From the NCBI RefSeq assembly GCF_001043955.1, contig NZ_LABZ01000063.1, positions 1-40,074 of the forward strand: a DNA stretch of 40,074 nt, written 5' to 3'. Positions within the stretch are counted from its first letter, which is position 1; each line of letters begins with the position of its first letter. Made by a program: the position numbers and the translations under genes. The DNA is from Methylobacterium tarhaniae. Its GTDB lineage: Bacteria; Pseudomonadota; Alphaproteobacteria; Rhizobiales; Beijerinckiaceae. Positions 8,262 through 16,206 of this stretch are shown piece after piece. Under the pieces are notes generated by a model. That model was not told the origin of the DNA. It ran no database searches and saw only the letters and a list, made by a program, of their open reading frames with translations.

Positions 8262-8314
8262 TGCACGTTCCTTGCACGCTCGCCCGGCGTTCTTGCAGGG
8301 ACTGGCCTTGCACG
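8262..8314. promoter_or_regulatory. Cluster of three TGCACG motifs in a divergent intergenic region
   Basis: TGCACG occurs at 8262-8267, 8273-8278 and 8309-8314, the last two inside CTTGCACGC. The spacing is 11 and 36 bases, close to whole helical turns, and all copies are on the same strand between divergent genes (SDR at 8173, small protein at 8366). A direct-repeat activator or repressor site is possible. No family can be named. Confidence 0.35.
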
Positions 8315-8365
8315 CCTAGCCTGCATCATCGGGCGTTGATACACCGGAGGACGTGAGGGACCCGC

Positions 8366-8599
8366 ATGATCGGCCGGCTGATCTCCACCCTGCGTCCGCC
8401 CAAGCTGCCCGACGGCAGCGATGCCGTGCCGGAGGAGACGGTCCTGGCCGCTCCGCCGGAGGCGGTAGTGCGGTTTCCCCCGATGGTCCCGCTCGTCCCC
8501 CCGCAGGCGGTCAACGACGACCCCGAAGTGGCCTTGTGCGATGCCGTGGAGGCGGCTTTGCGCGCGGCCGGCTACCTGCCCGAGCCGCCGGCGGCGTGA
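8366..8599 (+). CDS. Small hypothetical protein
   Basis: A 77-residue open frame starting MIGRLISTLRPPKL, Pro-rich in the middle (PPMVPLVPPQ) and ending with a short acidic amphipathic helix (DPEVALCDAVEAALRAAGYL). GTGAGGGAC lies before the ATG. It has the codon style of its neighbours, and the C-terminal helix looks like a small conserved motif. I recognise no family. There is no signal peptide or membrane segment. It could be a short regulatory or adaptor protein, but nothing here shows that. Confidence 0.5.
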   Translation: MIGRLISTLRPPKLPDGSDAVPEETVLAAPPEAVVRFPPMVPLVPPQAVNDDPEVALCDAVEAALRAAGYLPEPPAA

Positions 8600-8784
8600 G
8601 AGCCCCTTCGACACGGCTCCGGGGTGTCACGGGGGATCGATCCTCGCCTCACCCACGCTGTCCCACCGTGGCACATGAGGCGGCCGAGGATCGGGCCGAG
8701 CGGCGGTTCGAACAGGCCGGCGGTCCTCGCCGGCGAGCCCGCCTTCGCCGCCTCCGGCAGCTCGGCCGGCGCCTCGATGCCGGT

Positions 8785-9192
8785 TCAGTCCGCGCCGTCC
8801 CGGGTGGTCACGGCGCATCGTTCGCGCATCGTGTCGGCTCCGGTCCCGGTCAGGGTGAGGGCCGCTTGCGCGAGGAGGCGCGCCAGGGTGCCGGGATCGG
8901 CATAGGCGAGATGGATGCGCACCATCGGGCGCCCGCCCGCGGCCTTCGCTGCCGCGAAGGTCCGGGGCTCGGCCGCGACGAGCATCGCCCGCTCGTCCTC
9001 CTCGATTCCCACCACCAGCGATACCCCGTCCTCCGCCAGCCAGGCGAGCCGCCGCCGGCCGATCCGGAAGACCGGCCCGGCCGCGCCCGCGTGCTCCGTG
9101 ACACCCGGCAGGGTGGCCGCCGCCCGGCGGGCGACCTCGAACCAGACCGAAGGTTTTCGGGACGCGGTCTCGCGGCGGGGACATCTCCTCAT
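8785..9192 (-). CDS. MmcQ/YjbR family protein
   Basis: A 135-residue protein. The body from WFEVARRAAATLPGVTEHAG through FRIGRRRLAWLAEDGVSLVV and DERAMLVAAEPRTFAAA to VRIHLAYADPGTLARLLAQA follows the YjbR/MmcQ pattern (a small double-wing domain, DUF419). The domain is often described as DNA-binding, but its role is not settled. ATG 9192 follows GACGGGAG. The protein is complete, with a short polar tail. It is flanked by a small hypothetical gene and, on the other side, by an SDR remnant, with no operon partner. Family assignment is good; function is unknown. Confidence 0.75.
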   Translation of the reverse strand: MRRCPRRETASRKPSVWFEVARRAAATLPGVTEHAGAAGPVFRIGRRRLAWLAEDGVSLVVGIEEDERAMLVAAEPRTFAAAKAAGGRPMVRIHLAYADPGTLARLLAQAALTLTGTGADTMRERCAVTTRDGAD

Positions 9193-9279
9193 CTCCCGTC
9201 AACGCGGTCGACGGGATCCGGGCCAGCCGGGGAAAGTTGCCTTCCGGTCGACCGGTCCCGCAGGCAGGTGCAGCATACG

Positions 9280-9750
9280 ATGACCGAGGCCCGAACGGCC
9301 CTGGTCGGCGGAGCCAGCGGCATCATCGGCAAGGCGCCGATGGAGGCGCTCGCCGCGGCGCCCGGCTGGCGCGCCCGCGCCCTGTCCCGCCACCCGCACG
9401 GCTCGGCCGGGGCGGTGGCGGTGGCGGTCGACCTATCGTCCGACATGGGCATGATCCGCCGCGCGGGCTTCACCGAGACCGTCGACAGCGTCACGGCGCC
9501 GATCGAGGCGGTCCGTCGGCGGCACGAGGCGACGGTGCTGCCGCGTTCATCGCCCGACGCCGCGCCGCCGCGGCCCCGCCCGCTTCCACCACCCCGAACA
9601 TCGCCGGCTGTGCCGCCGCGACCAGCCCGCGCAAGGCCGAGCCCAGCGCCTGAAGCCGCTCCTCCGTCAATTGCCCCTGGAACAGGTGCGCCGCCACGAC
9701 GAGGCGCGGCCGCTGGTGACGGTCGCACAGGGCGGCGGCGACGGAGGTGA
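9280..9750 (+). pseudogene. Remnant of a PRISE/VEP1-like SDR, middle deleted
   Basis: The frame starts ATG 9280 with MTEARTALVGGASGIIGKA, a Rossmann nucleotide motif, and runs through ALSRHPHG to VAVDLSS (residue 54). It then jumps directly to DMGMIRRAGFTETVDS...ATVLP (residues 55-88), which resembles the extreme C-terminus of atypical SDRs of the PRISE type (substrate-binding FxxT segment plus the final helix). Such proteins have about 350 residues, so roughly 260 are missing at a junction near 9442. The deletion keeps the frame, but the original stop is gone and the frame runs on as low-complexity Pro/Arg sequence to 9750, antisense to the IclR gene. Not expected to be functional. Confidence 0.6.
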
Positions 9751-10396
9751 CGCCGCGGATGAGATGGCCGGCATCGACGGCGTAGCCCCGGGCTGCGGAG
9801 GCCTCGACCTCCTCCAGGAAGGTCTCGAACGGCACCGGCACGTGCCAGCGGATCGCCCCGAAGCGGGCCCGCAGGGTGGCGCGCGGCAACCCGCCGGCAG
9901 CCTGGCCCGCCGCCGCCACGGCGCGGCCGATCGCGCCCGCATAGGCCGGGATTCGGGTGGCGAGGCGGAACTCGATGTGGATGCCGCTCGCCGGCACGAT
10001 CCGCCCGAGGAGCAGCGCCTTGTCGTCGGGCGCCACCTGCCAGACGCTCGTCGTCGCCTCGAACTCCGTCGCGACCTGCTGCAGCCCCGGTTGCAGCAGC
10101 TCCACGTCCGAGCGGTTGAGGAGCGGGCGCGCCACCTCCAGCAGGCCGAGGCCGAGCCGGTAGGTCTTGGTGTCCGGCACCAGCGCGACGAAGCCCTCGC
10201 CCACCAGGGTGCGCAGGATGTTGAGCGTCGTCGAGGGGCTGACCCCCGCGGCCCGGGCGATCGCCGTGACGCCGAGCGCCTCGCGCGCGCCCGCGACCGC
10301 CCGCAGGATCGCCGCGGCCTGCGTCACGGCCCCGACCTCGCGGCCGACCTCCATCACCGCCGCCCGGTCCACGCCCGCCTCGCCGCGCTCCACCAC
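9491..10396 (-). CDS. IclR family transcriptional regulator
   Basis: A ~301-residue regulator. The N-terminal winged helix covers TQAAAILRAVAGAREALGVT and SPSTTLNILRTLVGEGFVAL; the C-terminal effector domain includes SVWQVAPDDKALLLGRIVP and RGYAVDAGHLIRGVTSVAAA. IclR proteins sense small acids and control adjacent catabolic operons, fitting its divergent position next to the binding-protein/acyl-CoA synthetase genes. Start: GTG 10396, preceded by AAGGGGG; ATG 10354 is an alternative. The last ~25 residues (after VVEAGGAAAARRRA) are unusual and overlap the SDR remnant on the other strand, so the C-terminus was probably extended by the same rearrangement. Confidence 0.85.
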   Translation of the reverse strand: MVERGEAGVDRAAVMEVGREVGAVTQAAAILRAVAGAREALGVTAIARAAGVSPSTTLNILRTLVGEGFVALVPDTKTYRLGLGLLEVARPLLNRSDVELLQPGLQQVATEFEATTSVWQVAPDDKALLLGRIVPASGIHIEFRLATRIPAYAGAIGRAVAAAGQAAGGLPRATLRARFGAIRWHVPVPFETFLEEVEASAARGYAVDAGHLIRGVTSVAAALCDRHQRPRLVVAAHLFQGQLTEERLQALGSALRGLVAAAQPAMFGVVEAGGAAAARRRAMNAAAPSPRAADGPPRSAP

Positions 10397-10513
10397 GCCG
10401 CCCCCTTGCCGCGCCCTTCGTTTACGGTACAGAATATCGTTCAGCGGACGGAATGAAAACGACGATCCGCGCACGGCCCGGGGCAACGGGTCGGACATCA
10501 TGGGAGGACCAGG
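10397..10513. promoter_or_regulatory. Divergent regulatory region of the IclR-controlled locus
   Basis: A 117-base region between the IclR gene and the binding-protein gene. It contains a locally AT-rich patch, TTTACGGTACAGAATATCG (about 10420-10440), followed by TTCAGCGGACGGAA, an imperfect inverted pair (TTC...GAA) of the size IclR dimers bind. A strong ribosome site, GGGAGGA, precedes the ATG at 10514. Operator identity is inferred from position. Confidence 0.4.
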
Positions 10514-11752
10514 ATGGCACGGACCCGACGGGCCCGGACGGCGCCCTGCGCCGGTGCGACGCTGCGGGCGCTCTGCGCCGCGACCGCGCTCTTCGCCGCC
10601 TCCGCGGCCCGCGCCGATGGCGACGTGCTGCGGATCGGCATCATCACCGACATGAGCGGCCAGTACAGCGAGGGCAACGGCGAGGGCTCGGTCGCCGCCG
10701 CCCAGATCGCCGTCGAGGATTTCGGCCCGACCGTGCTCGGCAAGCGGATCGAGATCATCTCGGCCGACCACCAGAACAAGCCCGACATCGCCTCTACCAT
10801 CGTGCGCAACTGGATCGACACAAAGGGCGTCGACGTGGTGGCGGAGGGCGTGAACTCCGCGGTCGCGCTCGCGGTCCAGGCGGTGACGCGCGAGCGCAAC
10901 AAGATCTTCCTGATCTCGGGCGCCGGCTCGTCCGACCTCACCGGCAAGTCGTGCTCGCCGACCAGCGTGCAATGGACCTACGACACCTACGCCTCGTCGA
11001 ACGCCACTGCGAAGACGCTGGTCGCCCGCGGCGAGAAATCCTGGTATTTCCTCACCGCCGACTACGCCTTCGGCCACGCGCTGGAGCGCGACGCGGCCCG
11101 CGCGGTCGAGGCCGCGGGCGGGCAGGTTCTCGGCAAGGTCCGCCACCCGTTCAACAATCCCGACTTCTCGTCCTTCCTGCTCCAGGCGCAGAGTTCGCCC
11201 GCCCAGGTGATCGCGCTGGCCAATGCGGGCAGCGACTTCGCCAACGCGGTCAAGCAGGCGCACGAATTCGGCCTGACCCAGTCGGACAAGACCATCGCGG
11301 CGTTGCAGGTGACCCTGACCGACGTCGCCTCCCTCGGCCTCGACGTGGTGCAGGGCGCGCTGTTCACCGACAGCTTCTACTGGGACCGCACCCCGGAGAC
11401 CCGGGCCTATGCCGAGCGGTTCCATGCCCGCCGCAAGGCGATGCCGACCGCCTACCAGGCCGGCGTGACCTCGGCGATCACCCATTATCTCGGGGCGGTG
11501 AAGGCCGCCGGCACCACCGAGGCCGCCGCCGTGATGGCGAAGATGCGCGAGACGCCGGTGAACGACTTCTTCGCGCAAGGCGGCAAGGTCCGGGCCGATG
11601 GCCGCATGGTCCACGACATGTACCTGATGCGCTTCAAGAAGCCGTCCCAGTCGACGGGCAAGTGGGACCTCTACGAACTCGTCACCACGGTTCCGGGCGA
11701 TGAGGCGTTCCGGCCGCTCGGCGAAGGCGGATGCCCCTATGTCCGGAACTGA
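10514..11752 (+). CDS. ABC transporter substrate-binding protein, branched-chain amino acid type
   Basis: A 412-residue periplasmic binding protein of the LivK/Peripla_BP_6 type. It has an Arg-rich signal peptide (residues 1-35, ending ARADG), then VLRIGIITDMSGQYSEGNGE, QNKPDIASTIVRNWID, and the lobe-crossing motif TADYAFGHALERDA. It binds a ligand outside the membrane for an import complex. No permease or ATPase genes are nearby, so it is an orphan that must share a transporter or act as a sensor-type binding protein. GGGAGG precedes the ATG. The end overlaps the acyl-CoA synthetase gene by 14 bases, so they are cotranscribed, which suggests the ligand is the acid being activated. Ligand unknown. 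Confidence 0.9.
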   Translation: MARTRRARTAPCAGATLRALCAATALFAASAARADGDVLRIGIITDMSGQYSEGNGEGSVAAAQIAVEDFGPTVLGKRIEIISADHQNKPDIASTIVRNWIDTKGVDVVAEGVNSAVALAVQAVTRERNKIFLISGAGSSDLTGKSCSPTSVQWTYDTYASSNATAKTLVARGEKSWYFLTADYAFGHALERDAARAVEAAGGQVLGKVRHPFNNPDFSSFLLQAQSSPAQVIALANAGSDFANAVKQAHEFGLTQSDKTIAALQVTLTDVASLGLDVVQGALFTDSFYWDRTPETRAYAERFHARRKAMPTAYQAGVTSAITHYLGAVKAAGTTEAAAVMAKMRETPVNDFFAQGGKVRADGRMVHDMYLMRFKKPSQSTGKWDLYELVTTVPGDEAFRPLGEGGCPYVRN

Positions 11753-13844
11753 GCGCGCTGCCGATCTCGCCGCGCTGGTCCGGCCCGGCGCGGTCGCGAT
11801 CGTCGGCGCCTCCGCCGACCCGACCCGCATCGGCGGCCGGCCGATCGCCTACATGTTGCGCGCCGGCTTCCAGGGCGCGATCCTGCCGGTGAACCCGAAC
11901 CGGGCCGAGGTGCAGGGACTGGCCTGCTACCCCTCCGTCGCGGACCTGCCGCAGGCCCCCGACGTCGCCGTGATCGCGGTGCCGGGCGCGGCGGCGCTCC
12001 GGGCGGTCGAGGAGCTGGGCGCGCGCGGCACGCGCTTCGCCGTGATGTTCACGGCGGGCTACGCCGAGACCGGCGAGGCCGGGGCGGAGGCGCAGGGAGC
12101 GCTCGTCGCGGCGGCGCGGCGGCACGGGATGCGGCTCCTCGGTCCCAACTGCCTCGGCCTGTTCAACGCCGCCACCGGCTTCTACCCGATCTTCTCCGCC
12201 TCCCTGGAAGGCGGCCTGCCGCTGCCCGGGCGGATCGGCATCGCCAGCCAGTCGGGCGCCTACGGCACCCACCTCTTCACCGCCTGCCGCAACCGCCACA
12301 TCGGCACCGCGATGCTGGTCACCACCGGCAACGAGGCCGACCTCTCGGTCGCCGACGCGATCGGCTGGATGGCGCGGGACGACGACCTCGACGTCATCAT
12401 GGCCTATGCGGAGGGCGTCTCGGACGGGCCGGCCTTCGCGGCCGCCCTGGCGGCGGCCCGGCGGGCGCGAAAGCCCGTGATCGTGATGAAGGTCGGCCGC
12501 AGCGCGATCGGCAGCGCGGCGGCGCAGTCGCACACCGCCTCGATCGCCGGCAACGACGCGGTCGTCTCCGCGGTGCTGGCCGAGCACGGCGCGATCCGGG
12601 CCCGCTCGACCGAGGAGCTGATCGACATCGCCTATGCGGCGACGCGGCGGATCTACCCGGTGCCGAACAGCCTGGGCGTCATCACCATCTCGGGCGGGGC
12701 CGGCGTCCTGATCTCGGATGCCGCCGAGGCCGTGGGCCTGCCGATGCCCCCGATGCCGGAGGAGGCGCAAGACCGGCTGAAGGCGATCCTGCCGATCGCC
12801 GCGCCGCGCAACCCGGTCGACTGCACCGCACAGGCCTTCAACGACCTGTCGCTGATCGGCCGCTTCACCGAATCGATGATCGCCGACGGCGGCTATTCCT
12901 CGATCCTCGCCTTCTTCACCCAGATCGGCGGCGCCCCCAGCATGGCCCCGGCGATCCGCGCCCAGCTCAACGCCGTCAAGGCGCGCCACCCGGACCGGCT
13001 CTACGCCCTCTCGGTTCTCGCCTCGCCGGAGCGCAACCGCGAATACGAGGCCGACGGCTACCTGCTCTACGAGGACCCGGCCCGGGCGGTGGTGGCCCTC
13101 GACGCGATGGGGCGCCTGGGCGCGAGCTTCGCGGCCGCCGAGCCGGTCGCGCCCCCGGTGGGGGAGGCCGTCGTGCTGCCGGAGGCCACCCCGAGCGAGG
13201 CCGAGGCCAAACGCCTGCTCGCCGCGGCCGGCATCGCGACGGTGCCGGAGGCCGTGTGCACCGACGAGGCGGCGGCGGTCGCGGCGGCCGACTCCTTCGG
13301 CTTCCCCGTCGTGATGAAGATCCTGTCGCCGGACATCCTGCACAAGACCGAGATCGGCGGCGTGCTCCTCGACGTCGCCGACGCCGAGGCGGTCCGGCGC
13401 GGCTACGCCACCCTCCTGGAGCGGGCCGCCCGCCACGCGCCGACGGCCCGGATCGAGGGCGTGCTGGTGGCGCGCCAGGTCAAGGGCGGGGTCGAGTGCA
13501 TCATGGGCATCCAGCGCGACCCGGTCTTCGGCCCGGTGGCGATGGTCGGCCTCGGCGGGGTCTTCGTCGAGATCATGCGCGACGTGGTCTTCCGGCGCTG
13601 CCCGTTCGGCGAGGACGTCGCCGCGGCGATGATCCGCTCGATCAAGGCGGCGCCCCTGCTCACCGGGGCCCGAGGCCGGCCGCCCTGCGATGTCGCGTCT
13701 CTCGCCCGGATGCTGTCCCGCCTCTCGGTCCTCGCGGTGGCGGCGGGGCCGCGGTTGCGCTCCATCGACCTCAACCCGGTCTTCGCCCTGCCGGAGGGAG
13801 CCTTCGCGGCGGATGCGGTGATCGAGGTGGGGGAGGCCGGGTGA
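11739..13844 (+). CDS. Acyl-CoA synthetase, ADP-forming (acetate-CoA ligase family)
   Basis: A ~701-residue fused enzyme of the NDP-forming acyl-CoA synthetase superfamily. Order: CoA-binding Rossmann domain (VRPGAVAIVGASADPTRIGG, near 10-30), the succinyl-CoA-ligase-like domains with ASQSGAYGTHL and SHTASIAGND (the likely phospho-His site), then a C-terminal ATP-grasp domain (PVVMKILSPDILHKTEIGGV). It should convert an acid, ATP and CoA to an acyl-CoA, ADP and phosphate through a phosphohistidine. I use ATG 11739, inside the end of the preceding gene, because MSGTERAADLAALVRPGAV is the family start. The neighbours suggest a carboxylic acid substrate from the preceding binding protein and a beta-oxidation-like route downstream. 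Confidence 0.9.
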   Translation: MSGTERAADLAALVRPGAVAIVGASADPTRIGGRPIAYMLRAGFQGAILPVNPNRAEVQGLACYPSVADLPQAPDVAVIAVPGAAALRAVEELGARGTRFAVMFTAGYAETGEAGAEAQGALVAAARRHGMRLLGPNCLGLFNAATGFYPIFSASLEGGLPLPGRIGIASQSGAYGTHLFTACRNRHIGTAMLVTTGNEADLSVADAIGWMARDDDLDVIMAYAEGVSDGPAFAAALAAARRARKPVIVMKVGRSAIGSAAAQSHTASIAGNDAVVSAVLAEHGAIRARSTEELIDIAYAATRRIYPVPNSLGVITISGGAGVLISDAAEAVGLPMPPMPEEAQDRLKAILPIAAPRNPVDCTAQAFNDLSLIGRFTESMIADGGYSSILAFFTQIGGAPSMAPAIRAQLNAVKARHPDRLYALSVLASPERNREYEADGYLLYEDPARAVVALDAMGRLGASFAAAEPVAPPVGEAVVLPEATPSEAEAKRLLAAAGIATVPEAVCTDEAAAVAAADSFGFPVVMKILSPDILHKTEIGGVLLDVADAEAVRRGYATLLERAARHAPTARIEGVLVARQVKGGVECIMGIQRDPVFGPVAMVGLGGVFVEIMRDVVFRRCPFGEDVAAAMIRSIKAAPLLTGARGRPPCDVASLARMLSRLSVLAVAAGPRLRSIDLNPVFALPEGAFAADAVIEVGEAG

Positions 13845-13857
13845 GCGGTTGCGGGAC

Positions 13858-13895
13858 GGGGTCCTCTCCCCCCTTTCTGCGGGGGAGGGGACCCC
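13858..13895. repeat. GC-rich intergenic hairpin, copy 2
   Basis: Arms 13858-13872 and 13881-13895 pair at 14 of 15 positions around an 8-base loop (CTTTCTGC) that shares TCTGC with copy 1. It starts 13 bases after the acyl-CoA synthetase stop codon, so it may act as a transcript end or processing hairpin between the two halves of the pathway locus. There is no U-tract. Confidence 0.7.
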
Positions 13896-14038
13896 GCCGC
13901 GAGGGCGAAGCACCCGTGCGCGGGGTGGGAGAGGGGAGCGGGTTATGGGCGGCGGTGCGGCCGTCGAGGGACAGCCATCCCGTGACCGATCCCGCCCGCA
14001 TCGCCGTCACCCGGGGCTCGGCGCAGCCGAGAACTCGG

Positions 14039-14057
14039 GATGACGGAATGCGTCATC
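14039..14057. promoter_or_regulatory. Inverted repeat upstream of the SDR-thiolase-DUF35 genes
   Basis: GATGAC (14039-14044) and GTCATC (14052-14057) are perfect complements with 7 bases between, lying 62 bases before the dehydrogenase ATG. The size and position suit an operator. The rest of 13896-14118 holds only a GC-rich stretch with a second GGGAGAGGGG tract near 13930. Regulator unknown; the nearby IclR is a candidate. Confidence 0.35.
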
Positions 14058-14118
14058 GATCGGTGTGTCGGTTCGACTTGCCGCGTCGATCGACGAGGTT
14101 TTCGAGAGGAGGAGCCCC

Positions 14119-15033
14119 ATGGGCATGCTGGACGGCAAGGTCGCGCTCGTCACCGGGGCCGGGGGCGGCATCGGGCGGGAAATCGCCCTCGCCATGGCGC
14201 TCGCCGGCGCCAAGGTGGTGGTCAACGATGTCGGCGCCACCTTGAGCGGCGTCGGCGAGACCTCGGCGACGCCGGGCGAGCAGACCCGCGCCATCATCGA
14301 GCAGCGCGGCGGGCAGGCGGTGGTCAGCGCCGACACGGTGGCCGAGTGGGAGGCGGCGCGACGCATGGTGGCGACGGCGCTCGACGCCTTCGGCCGCCTC
14401 GACATCGTGGTCAACAATGCCGGCATCCTGCGCGACCAGATCTTCCACAAGATGACGCCCGAGGAGTGGCTGTCGGTCATCAACGTCCACCTCAACGGCA
14501 GCTTCTTCGTCTCCCGCGCCGCCGCCGAGACCTTCCGGCGCCAGGGCTCGGGCGCCTACATCCACATGACCTCGACCTCGGGCCTGATCGGCAATCTCGG
14601 CCAGGCGAACTACTCGGCGGCCAAGCTCGGGATCGCCGCCCTGTCGAAATCGATCGCCCTCGACATGGGCCGCTTCGGCGTGCGCTCGAACTGCATCGCG
14701 CCCTTCGCCTGGAGCCGGATGACGAGCTCGATCCCCGCCGAGACCCCGGAGCAGAAGGCCCGCGTCGCCAAGCTCCAGGCGATGGGGCCGGAGAAGAACG
14801 CGCCGCTCGCGGTCTTCCTCGCCTCCGACGCCGCGAGCCCCATCACCGGCCAGATCTTCGCCGCCCGCCACAACGAATTGTTCATCTTCAACCATCCCCG
14901 CCCGGTGCGCGGCGTGCAGCGCTCCGAGGGCTGGACGCCGGAGACCATCGCCGAGCACGGCATGCCGGCGCTCTCCGGCCACCTCGCCCCCCTCGACCGC
15001 AGCCCCGACGTCTTCTCCTGGGACCCGGTGTGA
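14119..15033 (+). CDS. SDR, MFE-2-like 3-hydroxyacyl-CoA dehydrogenase
   Basis: A 304-residue short-chain dehydrogenase. The cofactor site is VTGAGGGIGRE (near 10-20), followed by NDVGATLSGVGE, NNAGILRD and the catalytic YSAAK. The extra loop after NDVG and the ~40-residue C-terminal tail are typical of the dehydrogenase domain of multifunctional enzyme type 2, which oxidises 3-hydroxyacyl-CoA with NAD. GAGAGGAGG precedes ATG 14119, a strong site. The stop is 2 bases before the thiolase-like start, so the three genes to 16701 form one operon. It would supply a 3-ketoacyl or related CoA ester to the next enzyme. Exact substrate unknown. Confidence 0.88.
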   Translation: MGMLDGKVALVTGAGGGIGREIALAMALAGAKVVVNDVGATLSGVGETSATPGEQTRAIIEQRGGQAVVSADTVAEWEAARRMVATALDAFGRLDIVVNNAGILRDQIFHKMTPEEWLSVINVHLNGSFFVSRAAAETFRRQGSGAYIHMTSTSGLIGNLGQANYSAAKLGIAALSKSIALDMGRFGVRSNCIAPFAWSRMTSSIPAETPEQKARVAKLQAMGPEKNAPLAVFLASDAASPITGQIFAARHNELFIFNHPRPVRGVQRSEGWTPETIAEHGMPALSGHLAPLDRSPDVFSWDPV

Positions 15034-15035
15034 CC

Positions 15036-16202
15036 ATGACGATCAACGGACGCGCCTGCATCGCCGGGGCCTACGAGCACCCGACCCGCAAGGCCCCGGA
15101 CAAGTCCGTGGCCCAGCTCCACGCCGAATCCGCCGCCGGTGCGCTCGCCGATGCGGGGCTCACGAAGGACGACGTCGACGGCTATTTCTGCGCCGGCGAC
15201 GCGCCGGGCCTCGGGCCGCTGGCGATGGCCGACTACATGAACCTGCGCCTGCGCCACCTCGACAGCACCGATCTCGGCGGCGCCTCCTACATCGCCCACG
15301 TGGCCCATGCGGCGCAGGCCATCGCGATGGGCAAGTGCAGCGTCGCGCTGATCACGCTGGCCGGCCGGCCGCGGAGCGCCGGCCATTCCGGCACCGCGGC
15401 CCGCCCCGTCATCGCCGATGCGCCGGACAGCCCGTGGGAGGCGCCCTTCGGCCCGACCACGGTCAACCTCTACGCGCTCTGCGCCCGCCGCCACATGCAT
15501 GAGTTCGGCACCACCTCGGAGCAGCTCGCCTGGATCAAGGTCGCGGCCTCGCACCATGCTCAAGCCAATCCCCACGCGATGCTGCGCGACGTCGTGACCG
15601 TGGACGACGTGCTGGCCTCGCCGATGGTCGCCGATCCGCTGCACCGGCTCGATTGCTGCGTCGTCAGCGACGGCGGCGGGGCGCTGGTGGTGGTGCGGCC
15701 CGAGATCGCCCGGAGCCTCAAGCGACCGCGCGTACGGGTGATGGGGGCGGGCGAGGCGTACAAGGGCCAGCTCGGCGGCGAGGTCGACCTGACCTGGTCG
15801 GCCGCGCGCCAGTCGGGTCCGGCGGCCTTCGCGGAGGCCGGAGTCACCCCGGCCGACATCAAGTACGCCTCGATCTACGACAGCTTCACCATCACGGTCC
15901 TGATGCAGCTCGAGGATCTGGGCTTCTGCGAGAAGGGCCAGGGCGGGCGCTTCGTCGCCGACGGCAACCTGATCTCCGGCACCGGCAAGCTGCCGTTCAA
16001 CACCGATGGCGGCGGCCTGTGCAACAACCACCCGGCCAACCGGGGCGGCATCACCAAGGTGATCGAGGCGGTGCGCCAGCTGCGCGGCGAAGCCCAGCCG
16101 GCCGTCCAGGTGAGGAACTGCGACCTCGCCGTCGCGACCGGGATCGGCGGCCTGCTCGGCAGCCGCCACGGGGCCGCCACCCTGGTTCTCGGCAGGGAGT
16201 GA
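15036..16202 (+). CDS. Thiolase-fold protein lacking the nucleophilic Cys; candidate aldolase subunit
   Basis: A 388-residue SCP-x/lipid-transfer-type thiolase superfamily protein. Family landmarks include YFCAGDAPG, LAGRPRSAG, DCCVVSDGGGALVV, YDSFTITVLMQLEDLGFC and CNNHPANRGGITKVIEAV. At the place where true thiolases have the nucleophile (Cys followed by Ser/Ala-Ser-Gly) this one reads STDLGGASYIAHVAHA, with no Cys, so Claisen cleavage is unlikely by the usual mechanism. Known relatives without that Cys (Ltp2 of steroid degradation) pair with a DUF35 protein and perform retro-aldol cleavage; the next gene encodes a DUF35 protein. The His of HPANRGG and the Tyr of YDSFT are kept. The aldolase role is inference. 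Confidence 0.85.
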   Translation: MTINGRACIAGAYEHPTRKAPDKSVAQLHAESAAGALADAGLTKDDVDGYFCAGDAPGLGPLAMADYMNLRLRHLDSTDLGGASYIAHVAHAAQAIAMGKCSVALITLAGRPRSAGHSGTAARPVIADAPDSPWEAPFGPTTVNLYALCARRHMHEFGTTSEQLAWIKVAASHHAQANPHAMLRDVVTVDDVLASPMVADPLHRLDCCVVSDGGGALVVVRPEIARSLKRPRVRVMGAGEAYKGQLGGEVDLTWSAARQSGPAAFAEAGVTPADIKYASIYDSFTITVLMQLEDLGFCEKGQGGRFVADGNLISGTGKLPFNTDGGGLCNNHPANRGGITKVIEAVRQLRGEAQPAVQVRNCDLAVATGIGGLLGSRHGAATLVLGRE

Positions 16203-16206
16203 GACG

